The notes: generated by a model not told the origin, from the letters alone. A stretch of 64,000 bases of DNA from Streptomyces sp. JHA26 (GCF_002005565.1 NZ_BDJC01000033.1:20242-84241); one strand, 5' to 3'; shown: positions 8,603-16,807, numbered from the stretch's first letter. Translations and numbers: made by a program.

Positions 8603-9163
8603 TCAGGCGGCGGCGGCGTCCGCGTGGCCGTGCAGGCGGGCGACGACCTCGGTCAGCTGCGCGGCGACCTCGGCGTCGTCGGCCGGGTGGGTCTGCGCGA
8701 AGCGGGTGACCGAGCCCGGGATGGACAGCTTGATGTCCTCGATCACCTTGCCGCCGGCGATGCCCACGGACTTGCGGGTGTCGTCCTGGGCCCACACGCC
8801 GCCGTACTGGCCGAAGGCGGTGCCGATCACGGCGACGGGCTTGCCGTTGAAGGCGCCGGCGCCGAAGGGGCGGGACAGCCAGTCGATGGCGTTCTTCAGC
8901 ACGGCCGGCATGGTGCCGTTGTACTCCGGCGAGAGGAGCAGGAAGGCGCCGGCGGACCCGGCGGCCTCGCGCAGCTTGACCGCGGCGGCCGGGACGCTGC
9001 CCTCGACGTCGATGTCCTCGTTGTAGAACGGGACCTCGGCCAGGCCCTCGAAGATCTCCACCTCGGCGCCCTCGGGGGCGAACCTGGCGGCCGCCTCGGC
9101 GAGCTGGCGGTTGTGCGAACCGGCGCGAAGGCTGCCGACGAGGGCGAGGATACGGACAGACAT
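8603..9163 (-). CDS. NAD(P)H-dependent FMN reductase
   Basis: A 186-residue flavodoxin-like reductase of the chromate-reductase/azoreductase family. The FMN-phosphate loop GSLRAGSHNRQLAEA is at about residues 8-22 and the second FMN-binding motif SPEYNGTMPAVLKNAIDW at about 75-92. Such enzymes reduce FMN, quinones or xenobiotics with NAD(P)H and are commonly induced by electrophiles. The ATG at 9163 follows GTGGGAG; the frame is open further upstream to 9253, but that part would run through the operators. The gene is divergent from the TetR regulator at 9304, with twin GGACC palindromes between, so it is very probably the target of that repressor. A strong terminator follows. Confidence 0.93.
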   Translation of the reverse strand: MSVRILALVGSLRAGSHNRQLAEAAARFAPEGAEVEIFEGLAEVPFYNEDIDVEGSVPAAAVKLREAAGSAGAFLLLSPEYNGTMPAVLKNAIDWLSRPFGAGAFNGKPVAVIGTAFGQYGGVWAQDDTRKSVGIAGGKVIEDIKLSIPGSVTRFAQTHPADDAEVAAQLTEVVARLHGHADAAAA

Positions 9164-9224
9164 GAGTACTCCCACTGATGGTGCGATGTGAACGGCCGGT
9201 GCCCGAAACACCGCCGGAGCGATC

Positions 9225-9238
9225 CGGACCGAGGTCCG
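9225..9238. promoter_or_regulatory. operator 1 for the divergent TetR regulator
   Basis: Palindrome CGGACCGAGGTCCG, with perfect GGACC/GGTCC arms around a GA centre. A second copy lies at 9260-9273, 35 bp further on, about three helical turns. Both are in the 140-bp gap between the FMN reductase and the TetR gene. Confidence 0.65.
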
Positions 9239-9259
9239 TTTAATTTCTAACATCCTAAG

Positions 9260-9273
9260 CGGACCGCGGTCCA
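9260..9273. promoter_or_regulatory. operator 2 for the divergent TetR regulator
   Basis: CGGACCGCGGTCCA, sharing the GGACC-N2-GGTCC core with the site at 9225. It lies about 31 bp upstream of the TetR start codon, next to the AT-rich stretch 9238-9256, so binding would cover the divergent promoters. Confidence 0.65.
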
Positions 9274-9303
9274 GTTTTGTTCCCGATGCTTTACGCTGTT
9301 TTC

Positions 9304-9972
9304 ATGTCCGCCGCCCTGCCGCCCTTTCCCCAGCCCCAGGAGACCGACGGCCCGCTCGAGCTGCTCCAGCTCGGAACGGGAGCCGACGAGGACGAGCCCT
9401 GCCTGCGCGCCGACGCCGCCCGCAACCGCGCCCGGCTGCTGGAGGCCGCCGCGCGGCTGGTGGCCGAGCACGGCGCGGCGAGCCTCACCATGGAGGCGGT
9501 GGCCGCGGCGGCCTCGGTGGGCAAGGGCACGGTCTTCCGGCGTTTCGGCGACCGCACGGGCCTGCTGATGGCCCTGCTCGACCACTCCGAGAAGAAGTTC
9601 CAGGCCGCCCTCCTCGGCGGTCCGCCGCCCCTGGGGCCCGGTGCGCCGGCCGTGGAGCGGCTGCGGGCCTTCGGCTGCGCGATGCTGCGCCGCAGCGGCG
9701 ACGAACTGGCCCTGCACCTGGCCGCCGAGCCGAGCGCGGAACGCCGCTACACCGCCGCCCCGCGCCGCTTCCTGCGCGGCCACGTGGCCCTGCTGCTGCG
9801 CCAGGCCGCCCCGGACGCGGACAGCGAACTGCTCTCCCACACGCTGATGGCCTACCTCGACGCGGCCCTGATCCACCACCTCACCGAACAGTGCGGGATG
9901 CCCCTGGCACGGCTGGAGGCGGGCTGGCAGGACCTGGTGGCACGGGTGACCCGCAGCGAGCCGACGGACTGA
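9304..9972 (+). CDS. TetR-family transcriptional regulator
   Basis: A 222-residue repressor. After an unusual acidic and proline-rich N-terminal extension of about 40 residues (with one Cys in DEDEPCLRAD), the TetR DNA-binding domain runs from about 42 to 90: ARNRARLLEAAARLVAEHG, SLTMEAVAAAASVGKGTVFRR, FGDRTGLLMALLD. The C-terminal part is the variable ligand-binding helical domain. The ATG at 9304 fits; the open frame to 9277 is ignored. Its position facing the FMN reductase with two operators in between suggests autoregulation plus control of the reductase. A redox role for the N-terminal cysteine is only a guess. Confidence 0.92.
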   Translation: MSAALPPFPQPQETDGPLELLQLGTGADEDEPCLRADAARNRARLLEAAARLVAEHGAASLTMEAVAAAASVGKGTVFRRFGDRTGLLMALLDHSEKKFQAALLGGPPPLGPGAPAVERLRAFGCAMLRRSGDELALHLAAEPSAERRYTAAPRRFLRGHVALLLRQAAPDADSELLSHTLMAYLDAALIHHLTEQCGMPLARLEAGWQDLVARVTRSEPTD

Positions 9973-10063
9973 ACTCCCGCCGCGGGACGCGAGACCGTCC
10001 GGTCCGGACGACCGTCCCCCGGCCACGGGCGGCGCCCGGGGCTCTGCCAAGATGCCGTACGTC

Positions 10064-11098
10064 ATGGTGCAGATACCGAAAACGTCCGCCCCCGCGTCCC
10101 CGGCACCGCGCTCCGTCCCCACGAGCACCGATGTGGCCCGCCTGGCCGGCGTCTCGCGCGCGACCGTCTCCTACGTCCTGAACGACACCGACGCCGTCCG
10201 GATCAGCGAAGCCACCCGCCGCCGCGTCCACGAGGCCGCCCGGGAACTCGGCTACGTCCCCCACGCGGCGGCCCGTTCCCTGCGCGCCGGACACAGCCGC
10301 ATGGTCCTGATGCCCGCCCCGGCCTTCCCCGTCGGCCCGCTCTACAGCCGGTTCCTCACCGAACTCCAGTGGGCGCTGGGCCGGCTCGACTACACCGTCG
10401 TGCAGTACGGCACCGCGGGCCGGCACGACGACGACGCCGCCCGCGCCTGGGCCGAACTGCGCCCGGTCGCCGTCCTGGTGCCCGGCTCGGGGCTGGGCCC
10501 GCGCGGCGTGGAACTGCTCAGACGCTCCGGCGTCCGCGCCGTCGTCACCCTCGCACCCGAGGCCGTCGAGGGCGCGCACGCCCTGCTCATGGACCACGAG
10601 GCCGTCGGCCACTGCGCCGGACGCCACCTCCACGACCGCGGCCGCCGCCGGATCGGCGTCGTCGTCCCCGCGGAAGACGGTCTCGAGGTCTTCTCGGCAC
10701 CCCGCCTGCGCGGGGTGCGCCGCGCCGTCGAGGGCACCGACGCCACCGTGACCGGACTGCCGCTCGCCCACGACGAGCGGGACGCCGCCCGGCTGGCCGC
10801 CCGCTGGCCCTCCCTCGGCCTCGACGCGGTGTTCGCGTACAACGACGAGTACGCGATGCTGCTGATGCGGGCCCTGCAGGACGCGGGTCTGGACATCCCC
10901 CGGGACACCGCCGTGGTCGGCGCGGACGACCTCATGCTCGGCCGCCTGCTGAGGCCCCGGCTCAGCACCGTCCACCTCGAACTCCCGTCCGGCCGCGACC
11001 TGGCCGCACTGGTCGACCGCGCGGTCCACGACCCCGACGCCGCGCCCGAGCTGCACGCGGTGCTCGGCGCGAGGGTGGTGCACCGCGAATCGAGCTGA
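10064..11098 (+). CDS. LacI-family transcriptional regulator
   Basis: A 344-residue LacI/GalR regulator. The helix-turn-helix with hinge is at about residues 20-70 (TSTDVARLAGVSRATVSYVL, then LGYVPHAAARSLRAG), followed by a periplasmic-binding-protein-like sensor domain with the usual late motif VFAYNDEYAMLLMRALQDAG and VVGADDLMLGRLLRP. The sensor is somewhat short and degenerate in its first half. The start is uncertain: ATGs occur at 10052 and 10064 in the same frame and neither has a clear Shine-Dalgarno. No sugar transport or catabolic gene is adjacent, so the effector is unknown; it may control a distant locus. Confidence 0.88.
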   Translation: MVQIPKTSAPASPAPRSVPTSTDVARLAGVSRATVSYVLNDTDAVRISEATRRRVHEAARELGYVPHAAARSLRAGHSRMVLMPAPAFPVGPLYSRFLTELQWALGRLDYTVVQYGTAGRHDDDAARAWAELRPVAVLVPGSGLGPRGVELLRRSGVRAVVTLAPEAVEGAHALLMDHEAVGHCAGRHLHDRGRRRIGVVVPAEDGLEVFSAPRLRGVRRAVEGTDATVTGLPLAHDERDAARLAARWPSLGLDAVFAYNDEYAMLLMRALQDAGLDIPRDTAVVGADDLMLGRLLRPRLSTVHLELPSGRDLAALVDRAVHDPDAAPELHAVLGARVVHRESS

Positions 11099-11110
11099 GC
11101 CGCCCGGCCC

Positions 11111-11512
<402 letters not shown>

Positions 11513-11556
11513 GACGTGATCCCTCTTCCTGGTGTCGGCGACAAGCCGTCCGCACG

Positions 11557-11582
11557 AACACGGCCGAGGGGACGGTTATTCC
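11557..11582 (-). promoter_or_regulatory. sigma-R promoter of the thioredoxin gene
   Basis: On the minus strand GGAAT (11582-11578), exactly 18 nt, then GTT (11559-11557). This matches the Streptomyces sigma-R consensus GGAAT-N18-GTT. The predicted start point is about 40 nt upstream of the ATG at 11512. Confidence 0.8.
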
Positions 11583-11632
11583 GCGCACGTACCCATGTGG
11601 CCACGCCGCACACCACCCACCAGACTGGCCCC

Positions 11633-13066
11633 ATGACGGAATCGGAATCCATCGCGTACGACGTCGTGGTGATCGGCGCGGGCCCCGTGGGGGAGAACGT
11701 CGCCGACCGCACCCGGGCGGCGGGACTGTCCACCGCGATCGTGGAGGGCGAACTGGTCGGCGGCGAGTGCTCCTACTGGGCGTGCATGCCCAGCAAGGCC
11801 CTGCTGCGCCCGGTCATCGCCCACGCGGACGCCCGCCGCACCCCGGGACTGAGCCGGGCGGCGCAGGCCCCTCTCGACGCCGCCGCGGTGCTCGCCCACC
11901 GCGACGAGTACACCTCGCACTGGAAGGACGACGGGCAGGTCCGGTGGGTCGAGGGGATCGGCGCCGACCTGTACCGCGGACGGGGACGCCTCGCCGGACC
12001 CCGCACGGTGGAGGTGACCGGCCCCGACGGCACCCGCCGCGTCCTGACCGCCCGGCACGCCGTCGCCGTCTGCACCGGCACCCGCGCCGCCCTGCCGGAC
12101 CTGCCGGGCCTCGACGACGTACGCCCCTGGACCAGCCGCGAGGCCACCAGCGCGCAGAGCGTGCCGGGACGGCTGATCGTCGTCGGCGGCGGAGTCGTCG
12201 CCGTCGAGATGGCCACGGCCTGGCAGGCCCTCGGCTCCCGGGTCACCCTCCTCGTCCGCGGCAAGGGCCTGCTCGCCCGCATGGAGCCGTTCGCCGGCGA
12301 ACTGGTCGCCGACGCCCTCACGGAGGCCGGCGCCGACATCCGCACCGGCACCTCCGTCGCGTCCGTCACCCGCGAGAACGGCACCGTCGTCGCCCTCACC
12401 GACACCGGCGAGCGCATCGAGGCCGACGAGATCCTCTTCGCCACCGGCCGCGCCCCGCGCACCGACGACATCGGCCTGGAGACGGTCGGCCTCGAGCCCG
12501 GCTCCTGGCTCCCGGTCGACGACAGCCTCCGCGTCGACGGCCACGACTGGTTGTACGCCGTCGGCGACGTCAACCACCGCGCGCTGCTCACCCATCAGGG
12601 CAAGTACCAGGCCCGGATCGCGGGCGCCGCCATCGCCGCCCGCGCCTCCGGCGAGCCCGCCCTGGAGTCCGGCCCGTGGGGCGCGCACGCCGCGACCGCC
12701 GACCACGACGCCGTGCCCCAGGTGGTCTTCACCGATCCGGAGGCCGCCGCCGTCGGTCTCTCCCTGGCCGAGGCCGAAGAGGCCGGCCACCGCGTCCGCG
12801 CCGTCGACGTCGACCTGTCGACCGTGGCCGGCGCGGGACTGTACCGCGACGGCTACGCGGGCCGCGCCCGCATGGTCGTCGACCTGGAGGACGAGATCGT
12901 CCGCGGCGTCACCTTCGTCGGCCCGGGCGTCGGCGAGCTGATCCACTCCGCGACGATCGCCGTCGTCGGACAGGTACCGGTCGGCCGGCTGTGGCACGCG
13001 GTGCCGTCCTACCCGACGATCAGCGAGGTGTGGCTGCGGCTGCTGGAGGCCTACCGGGACAACTGA
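11633..13066 (+). CDS. pyridine nucleotide-disulfide oxidoreductase (Lpd/mercuric-reductase-like)
   Basis: A 477-residue class I flavoprotein disulfide reductase: FAD motif VVVIGAGPVGENVA (11-24), a redox-active segment GGECSYWACMPSK with Cys46 and Cys51, NAD(P) motif VVGGGVVAVEMATAW near 185, second FAD motif LYAVGDVNH near 310, and a dimerisation domain. The cysteines have the normal spacing, but the usual CxNxGC is replaced by CSYWAC and the C-terminal His-Glu pair typical of Lpd is not evident. The true substrate is therefore unclear; lipoamide, mercury or quinone reduction are possible. The ATG at 11633 is where homology starts. It diverges from the sigma-R-controlled thioredoxin gene, so a thiol-redox role is plausible. 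Confidence 0.87.
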   Translation: MTESESIAYDVVVIGAGPVGENVADRTRAAGLSTAIVEGELVGGECSYWACMPSKALLRPVIAHADARRTPGLSRAAQAPLDAAAVLAHRDEYTSHWKDDGQVRWVEGIGADLYRGRGRLAGPRTVEVTGPDGTRRVLTARHAVAVCTGTRAALPDLPGLDDVRPWTSREATSAQSVPGRLIVVGGGVVAVEMATAWQALGSRVTLLVRGKGLLARMEPFAGELVADALTEAGADIRTGTSVASVTRENGTVVALTDTGERIEADEILFATGRAPRTDDIGLETVGLEPGSWLPVDDSLRVDGHDWLYAVGDVNHRALLTHQGKYQARIAGAAIAARASGEPALESGPWGAHAATADHDAVPQVVFTDPEAAAVGLSLAEAEEAGHRVRAVDVDLSTVAGAGLYRDGYAGRARMVVDLEDEIVRGVTFVGPGVGELIHSATIAVVGQVPVGRLWHAVPSYPTISEVWLRLLEAYRDN

Positions 13067-13230
13067 CCGGCCCGGTCGCGTCGTTCGGGACGAGCGGGGC
13101 ACGTCCGCCCCGAACGCGCCCGCACCGGCGGCCGTTCCCTGACGCGACGTCGGGGAAGGCCGGACCCACAGCCCCACCGTCACACCGCACGGCGCACGGC
13201 ACCCGCCTACCGTCGCACTCCGGGCGGACG

Positions 13231-13266
13231 ACGGTGCCCGGCTCCCTCGGGGGAACCGGGCACCGT
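13231..13266. terminator. bidirectional terminator
   Basis: A perfect 11-bp stem, ACGGTGCCCGG (13231-13241) with CCGGGCACCGT (13256-13266), and a 14-nt loop. It lies between the convergent flavoprotein gene (stop 13066) and TPR gene (stop 13305). Confidence 0.7.
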
Positions 13267-13304
13267 GTGCGTCGTCGGCACGGGGCGCCGCTCGCACGCT
13301 CTTC

Positions 13305-13655
13305 TCAGGCGTCCTTCGGGAAGTCGCCCGCGAAGGCGGAGGCGATCCGCAGGTGCGAGTCGGCCTCCTCCTGCCGCCCCTGCCGTTCGAGGGTGCGGCC
13401 CAGCATCAGCCGGGCGTAGTGCTCCACCGGATCGCGCTCGACGATGACCCGCAGCTCGGCCTCCGCACGCCGCAGCTGGGCGGAGTGGTAGTAGGCACGC
13501 GCCAGCAGCAGCCGCGGTCCGGTCTGCTCGGGCACCTCCTCGACCAGCGCGCCCAGAACGCGCGCGGCGGCGGCGTAGTCCTTGGCGTCGAAGAACATCC
13601 GCGCGCGCTCCCAGCGCTCCGCCGGCGTTCCGTGGTCGTAGTACGTCGTGTCCAC
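13305..13655 (-). CDS. small tetratricopeptide-repeat protein
   Basis: A 116-residue protein with about two and a half TPR-like helix pairs: residues 14-45 (ERARMFFDAKDYAAAARVLG), 48-78 (GPRLLLARAYYHSAQLRRAE) and 82-110 (HYARLMLGRTLERQGRQEEA). It has no signal peptide or catalytic motif and probably acts as a protein-binding adaptor. The start is a GTG at 13655 preceded by an ideal Shine-Dalgarno (AAGGAGGT, 13661-13668). An exact sigma-R promoter lies at 13682-13707, leaving a leader of only about 20 nt, so it should belong to the disulfide-stress regulon. The pirin gene diverges from it. Confidence 0.9.
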   Translation of the reverse strand: MDTTYYDHGTPAERWERARMFFDAKDYAAAARVLGALVEEVPEQTGPRLLLARAYYHSAQLRRAEAELRVIVERDPVEHYARLMLGRTLERQGRQEEADSHLRIASAFAGDFPKDA

Positions 13656-13681
13656 TCGTGACCTCCTTCTGCGCCCGCTGC

Positions 13682-13707
13682 AACCACACCCATTGGTTGA
13701 AAATTCC
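13682..13707 (-). promoter_or_regulatory. sigma-R promoter of the TPR gene
   Basis: Minus strand GGAAT (13707-13703), 18 nt, GTT (13684-13682), a full match to GGAAT-N18-GTT. The same stretch contains the inverted repeat CAACC/GGTTG (13681-13699). Confidence 0.8.
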
Positions 13708-13720
13708 ACCACCCTTCCCG

Positions 13721-13760
13721 TGGGGCCGTGGGGCCGTGGGGCCGTGGGGCCGTGGGGCCG
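13721..13760. repeat. five tandem copies of TGGGGCCG
   Basis: An uninterrupted 8-bp direct repeat, five perfect copies, in the gap between the TPR gene and pirin, starting 14 bp upstream of the sigma-R -35 box. On the opposite strand it reads CGGCCCCA. Copy number is likely to vary by slippage. Confidence 0.95.
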
Positions 13761-13860
13761 TACGTGTGCCGGGACCCGTCGGCCCCGCACGCCCGTCCGG
13801 CGGGGTGAAGGGCGGTGGAGGAGTGCCGTGACGGGCCGTGCGGGGGCTAGGTTGGGCGCC

Positions 13861-14826
13861 ATGAGCAATCTTGATCGCGAGGCGGTTCCCTCCGTGTGCG
13901 GCGGCCGCGGCTTCGTGGTGGCGGAGCCCGTGCGAGAACTCCTCAGCCCCCGTCAGGTCAAGCTCGGCGAGTCCACCGAGGTCCGCCGGCTGCTGCCCAA
14001 CCTGGGTCGGCGCATGGTCGGCGCCTGGTGCTTCGTCGATCACTACGGTCCCGACGACATCGCCGACGAGCCCGGCATGCAGGTGCCGCCCCATCCGCAC
14101 ATGGGGCTGCAGACGGTCAGCTGGCTCCACGAGGGCGAGGTGCTGCACCGCGACTCCACCGGCAGCCTGCAGACCATCCGCCCGCGCCAGTTGGGCCTGA
14201 TGACGTCCGGCCGCGCGATCAGCCACTCCGAGGAGAGCCCGCGCCCGCACGCCCGCCACCTGCACGGCGCACAGCTGTGGGTGGCCCTCCCGGACGCCCA
14301 CCGCCACACCGACCCGCACTTCGAGTTCCACGGCGACCTGCCGCACGTCACGGCCCCCGGCCTGACGGCCACCCTGCTCCTCGGCGAACTCGACGGCGCC
14401 GCCTCGCCGGGGACGACGTACACCCCCCTCGTCGGCGCCGACCTGAGCCTCACCCGGGGCGCGGACGTACGCCTCCCGCTGGAGCCGGACTTCGAGTACG
14501 CGGTCCTGTCCATGTCCGGCCAGGCCCACGTCGACGGTGTGCCCCTGGTGCCGGGCTCGATGCTCTACCTCGGCTGCGGCCGCCGCGAACTGCCCCTGCG
14601 GGCCGACTCGGACGCGGGCCTGATGCTCCTGGGCGGCGAGCCGTTCGAGGAGGAACTGATCATGTTCTGGAACTGGATCGGACGGTCGCAGGAGGAGATC
14701 GAACAGGCCCGTCGGGACTGGATGGAAGGCACGCGGTTCGGCGAGGTGAAGGGATACGACGGCGCTCCGCTGCCGGCCCCTGCGCTGCCTGCGGTGCCGC
14801 TGAAGCCGCGAGGAAGGGTTCGCTGA
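13861..14826 (+). CDS. pirin family protein
   Basis: A 321-residue pirin of the bicupin superfamily. The N-terminal cupin carries the metal-binding pattern with HPHMGLQTVSWLHEGEVLH at about residues 77-95, and the His/Glu set continues in MTSGRAISHSEESPR; a pirin C-terminal cupin follows (GSMLYLGCGRRELPL near 230). Bacterial pirins are reported as quercetin dioxygenase-like or as metabolic regulators; the precise role is not predictable. It begins at the ATG at 13861, with no Shine-Dalgarno but TAGGTT at 13848-13853, seven nucleotides before the start, so the mRNA is probably leaderless. It diverges from the sigma-R-dependent TPR gene. Confidence 0.93.
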   Translation: MSNLDREAVPSVCGGRGFVVAEPVRELLSPRQVKLGESTEVRRLLPNLGRRMVGAWCFVDHYGPDDIADEPGMQVPPHPHMGLQTVSWLHEGEVLHRDSTGSLQTIRPRQLGLMTSGRAISHSEESPRPHARHLHGAQLWVALPDAHRHTDPHFEFHGDLPHVTAPGLTATLLLGELDGAASPGTTYTPLVGADLSLTRGADVRLPLEPDFEYAVLSMSGQAHVDGVPLVPGSMLYLGCGRRELPLRADSDAGLMLLGGEPFEEELIMFWNWIGRSQEEIEQARRDWMEGTRFGEVKGYDGAPLPAPALPAVPLKPRGRVR

Positions 14827-15046
14827 CCTGCGGGAACGTCCGAGATCGGGCGGCTGGTGAGCGCAAGGCGGTCAGGTGTCGGCCCCCGTACCGCGATCAC
14901 TGGCGGGAGGGCGGCTCGGCTCGGCCGCGCGGCGGGGCCGGGCCGTCGCACCAGGATGCCGCCCGCGACCGGACGGGGCGGCGGCACGGTGATCCCCGCC
15001 AAAACCACATGCCGTGGTGAACCAGCCTCTGTCAGGCTGACGCGCC

Positions 15047-15571
15047 ATGACTGCTTACGAACTGTTGCTCATCGGTGGTGGTGCGGGCGTCGGGAAGACC
15101 ACCGTCGCATGGGAGGTGTCCGCAGCGTTGCAGCAGAAGAAGACGGCGCACTGTCTGATCGAGGGGGACTACATGGACCAGATCCATCCCGCCCCCGACA
15201 ACGATCCTCACCGCACAGCGATCACCGAACGAAACATCGCCGCGATCTGGTCGAACTACGCGGCCCTTGGCCGGCACCGGCTCATCTACACCAACACGGT
15301 GAGCATCCTGGAGAAGGCGATGGTCAGCCGGGCCATGGGTGGCAGTGCCGTCAAAGCCACCTGCGTCCTGCTCACGGCTGAGGAAGCCACCGTGCGTCAG
15401 CGGCTCGCCCAGCGCGAGATCGGCACCCAACTGCACGCTCACATCGAGCGGAGCATGCGGATGGCACGGCAACTCGACGAGGAGGCTCCGGCGGGCACCG
15501 TACGCGTCCCGACGGACAACCGGTCGGTCCAGGAGATCGCCCTGCACGTGCTTCAGGCCACCGCCTGGTAG
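15047..15571 (+). CDS. P-loop kinase-like ATPase of unknown substrate
   Basis: A 174-residue P-loop protein. Walker A is GGGAGVGKTT at residues 10-19; an acidic motif EGDYMDQIHP at about 39-48 resembles the substrate/DxD region of small-molecule kinases; a lid-like arginine segment RQRLAQREIG sits near 117-126. Overall it resembles the AAA-33/adenylylsulfate-kinase and zeta-type kinase group, but no target is identifiable. Its codon use is looser than its neighbours (many A/T third positions) and an IS110-type transposase scrap follows at 15590, so recent acquisition is likely. No Shine-Dalgarno is visible before the ATG at 15047. Confidence 0.75.
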   Translation: MTAYELLLIGGGAGVGKTTVAWEVSAALQQKKTAHCLIEGDYMDQIHPAPDNDPHRTAITERNIAAIWSNYAALGRHRLIYTNTVSILEKAMVSRAMGGSAVKATCVLLTAEEATVRQRLAQREIGTQLHAHIERSMRMARQLDEEAPAGTVRVPTDNRSVQEIALHVLQATAW

Positions 15572-15589
15572 AAGCAGCAACCGTCAGGC

Positions 15590-15693
15590 TCACATGGGCC
15601 CAAGGCCGGGGAAGCTGAGCAGGATCTCGCTGTCGGCGTGCCGGTGAAAGGCGGCTGTGGCCGCCTCTGCGAAGATCGTCTTGACGGCGGCCA
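15590..15693 (-). mobile_element. remnant of an IS110-family transposase
   Basis: On the minus strand an open segment reads AAFHRHADSEILLSFPGLGP and then stops at 15590. The pattern (aromatic-rich helix, LLSFPGLGP) is that of the helix-hairpin-helix region in the C-terminal half of IS110/IS116 transposases. Only about 34 codons remain and no catalytic DEDD domain or serine domain is present. It lies between the foreign-looking kinase gene and the ketopantoate-reductase-like gene. Confidence 0.5.
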
Positions 15694-15729
15694 CCGACCA
15701 CCGGGGCCGACCCAGGAGAGGACAACTTC

Positions 15730-16653
15730 ATGACGTTCATGACGAGCAAGCCCACGGTGGCCGTTCTGGGGCCGGGCGGTGTCGGCGGTCTGCTGGCCGC
15801 CCTGCTGTCCCGTTCCGGCCACCGTGTCGTCTGCCTGGCCCGAGAAGCCACGGTCCGCACCTTGCGCACCAGCGGGATCGAGGTCCGTAGCCGTCACTTC
15901 GGCGACTTCACGGCAGCCGTGGAAGCGGACACCGAACTGCGCGAGCCGGTCGACGCGTGCCTGATCACCGTCAAGCAGACCGTGCTGGACGCCGCACTCA
16001 CCCGCGTGCCCCCCGCGACCCTGGGCGACGCCCTTGTGGTCCCCCTGCTCAACGGCGTCGAACACCCCGTGGCCCTCCGTGCCCGCCACCGGCCTGACCG
16101 GGTGGCTCCCGGAGTGATCCGCGTGGAGTCCACCCGCCTCGCCCCCGACGGCACGGGGCCCGTCGTCATCGAGCACGGCAGCCCGTTCGCCGAGATCGAC
16201 CTGACCGCCGACTCGGCACCCCGCCTCCGCGCCGAAACCCTGGTGACCACGCTGTCCGCCGCCGGGGTGACGGCACGCGTGACCGAGGACGAGACCACGA
16301 CCCTGTGGGCGAAGATGGCCTTCCTCGCCCCCTTCGCCCTCCTCACCACCCGGTACGGCGCTCCCCTCGGAGAGATCCGCACCCGCCACCACGAGGAACT
16401 GGAGAGCCTGGTCGCCGAAACCGCCGCGGTCAGCCGCGCCTGCGGCGCCCCGGTGGATCCCGCTCAGGCTCTGGCGCGCTACGACGCCTTCCCGGCGGAC
16501 ACCAAGTCCTCCATGCAGCGCGACGCGGAAGCGAACCGAGCGCTGGAACTCGACGCCATCGGCGGAGCGCTGCTGCGCGCGGCCGACCGGCACGGAGTGC
16601 CCATGCCGGTGACGAGCCGCCTGGTACGGGAACTGCAGGCCGCAGGCCATTGA
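15730..16653 (+). CDS. 2-dehydropantoate 2-reductase-like oxidoreductase
   Basis: A 307-residue member of the ApbA/PanE family. The nucleotide-binding motif VAVLGPGGVGGLLAALLSRSG is split here as GPGGVGG at 14-20; the conserved Lys lies in LITVKQTVLDAAL near 79; the second conserved Lys is in LWAKMAFLAPFALL near 195; and the C-terminal helical domain contains SSMQRDAEANRALELDAIGG. Typical PanE reduces ketopantoate to pantoate for CoA synthesis, but the NxxxxL region after the Lys is altered, so it may be a paralogue acting on another 2-oxoacid. The ATG at 15730 follows a good AGGAGAGGA Shine-Dalgarno. It stands alone. Confidence 0.85.
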   Translation: MTFMTSKPTVAVLGPGGVGGLLAALLSRSGHRVVCLAREATVRTLRTSGIEVRSRHFGDFTAAVEADTELREPVDACLITVKQTVLDAALTRVPPATLGDALVVPLLNGVEHPVALRARHRPDRVAPGVIRVESTRLAPDGTGPVVIEHGSPFAEIDLTADSAPRLRAETLVTTLSAAGVTARVTEDETTTLWAKMAFLAPFALLTTRYGAPLGEIRTRHHEELESLVAETAAVSRACGAPVDPAQALARYDAFPADTKSSMQRDAEANRALELDAIGGALLRAADRHGVPMPVTSRLVRELQAAGH

Positions 16654-16664
16654 GAGGTCGTCTC

Positions 16665-16768
16665 CATGCCGGGAACGCCGCGCGGCGCACGGTCCGGGGC
16701 GACGCGGCGGTGAACATCGTCTCCGCGTCGACGCCGTCGGCGCGGAGGCGTTCGGCTCGGTGCGTCAT
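16665..16768 (-). pseudogene. N-terminal gene fragment, unknown family
   Basis: From the ATG at 16768 the minus strand reads MTHRAERLRADGVDAETMFT and continues to about FPAW with the G/C third positions expected of real coding, then merges into sequence antisense to the ketopantoate-reductase gene. I take it as the 5' end of a gene cut off by a deletion or insertion. I do not recognise the family. Confidence 0.35.
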
Positions 16769-16807
16769 GGCCGACCCGTGCCGGCGCGAGGTGGCGCGCG
16801 TGTGGCG

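Noticed and set aside
11586..11591. Minus-strand GGGTAC upstream of the thioredoxin gene as an additional sigma-B promoter
   Set aside because: A GTGT lies 15 nt upstream, but GNNT carries little information and the exact sigma-R promoter nearby already explains the gene.
11576..13297. 573-residue minus-strand open frame opposite the disulfide reductase
   Set aside because: Antisense shadow of a well-supported flavoprotein gene.
13721..13760. Short-period repeat considered as a CRISPR array
   Set aside because: Eight-bp units in direct contact without spacers; a simple tandem repeat.
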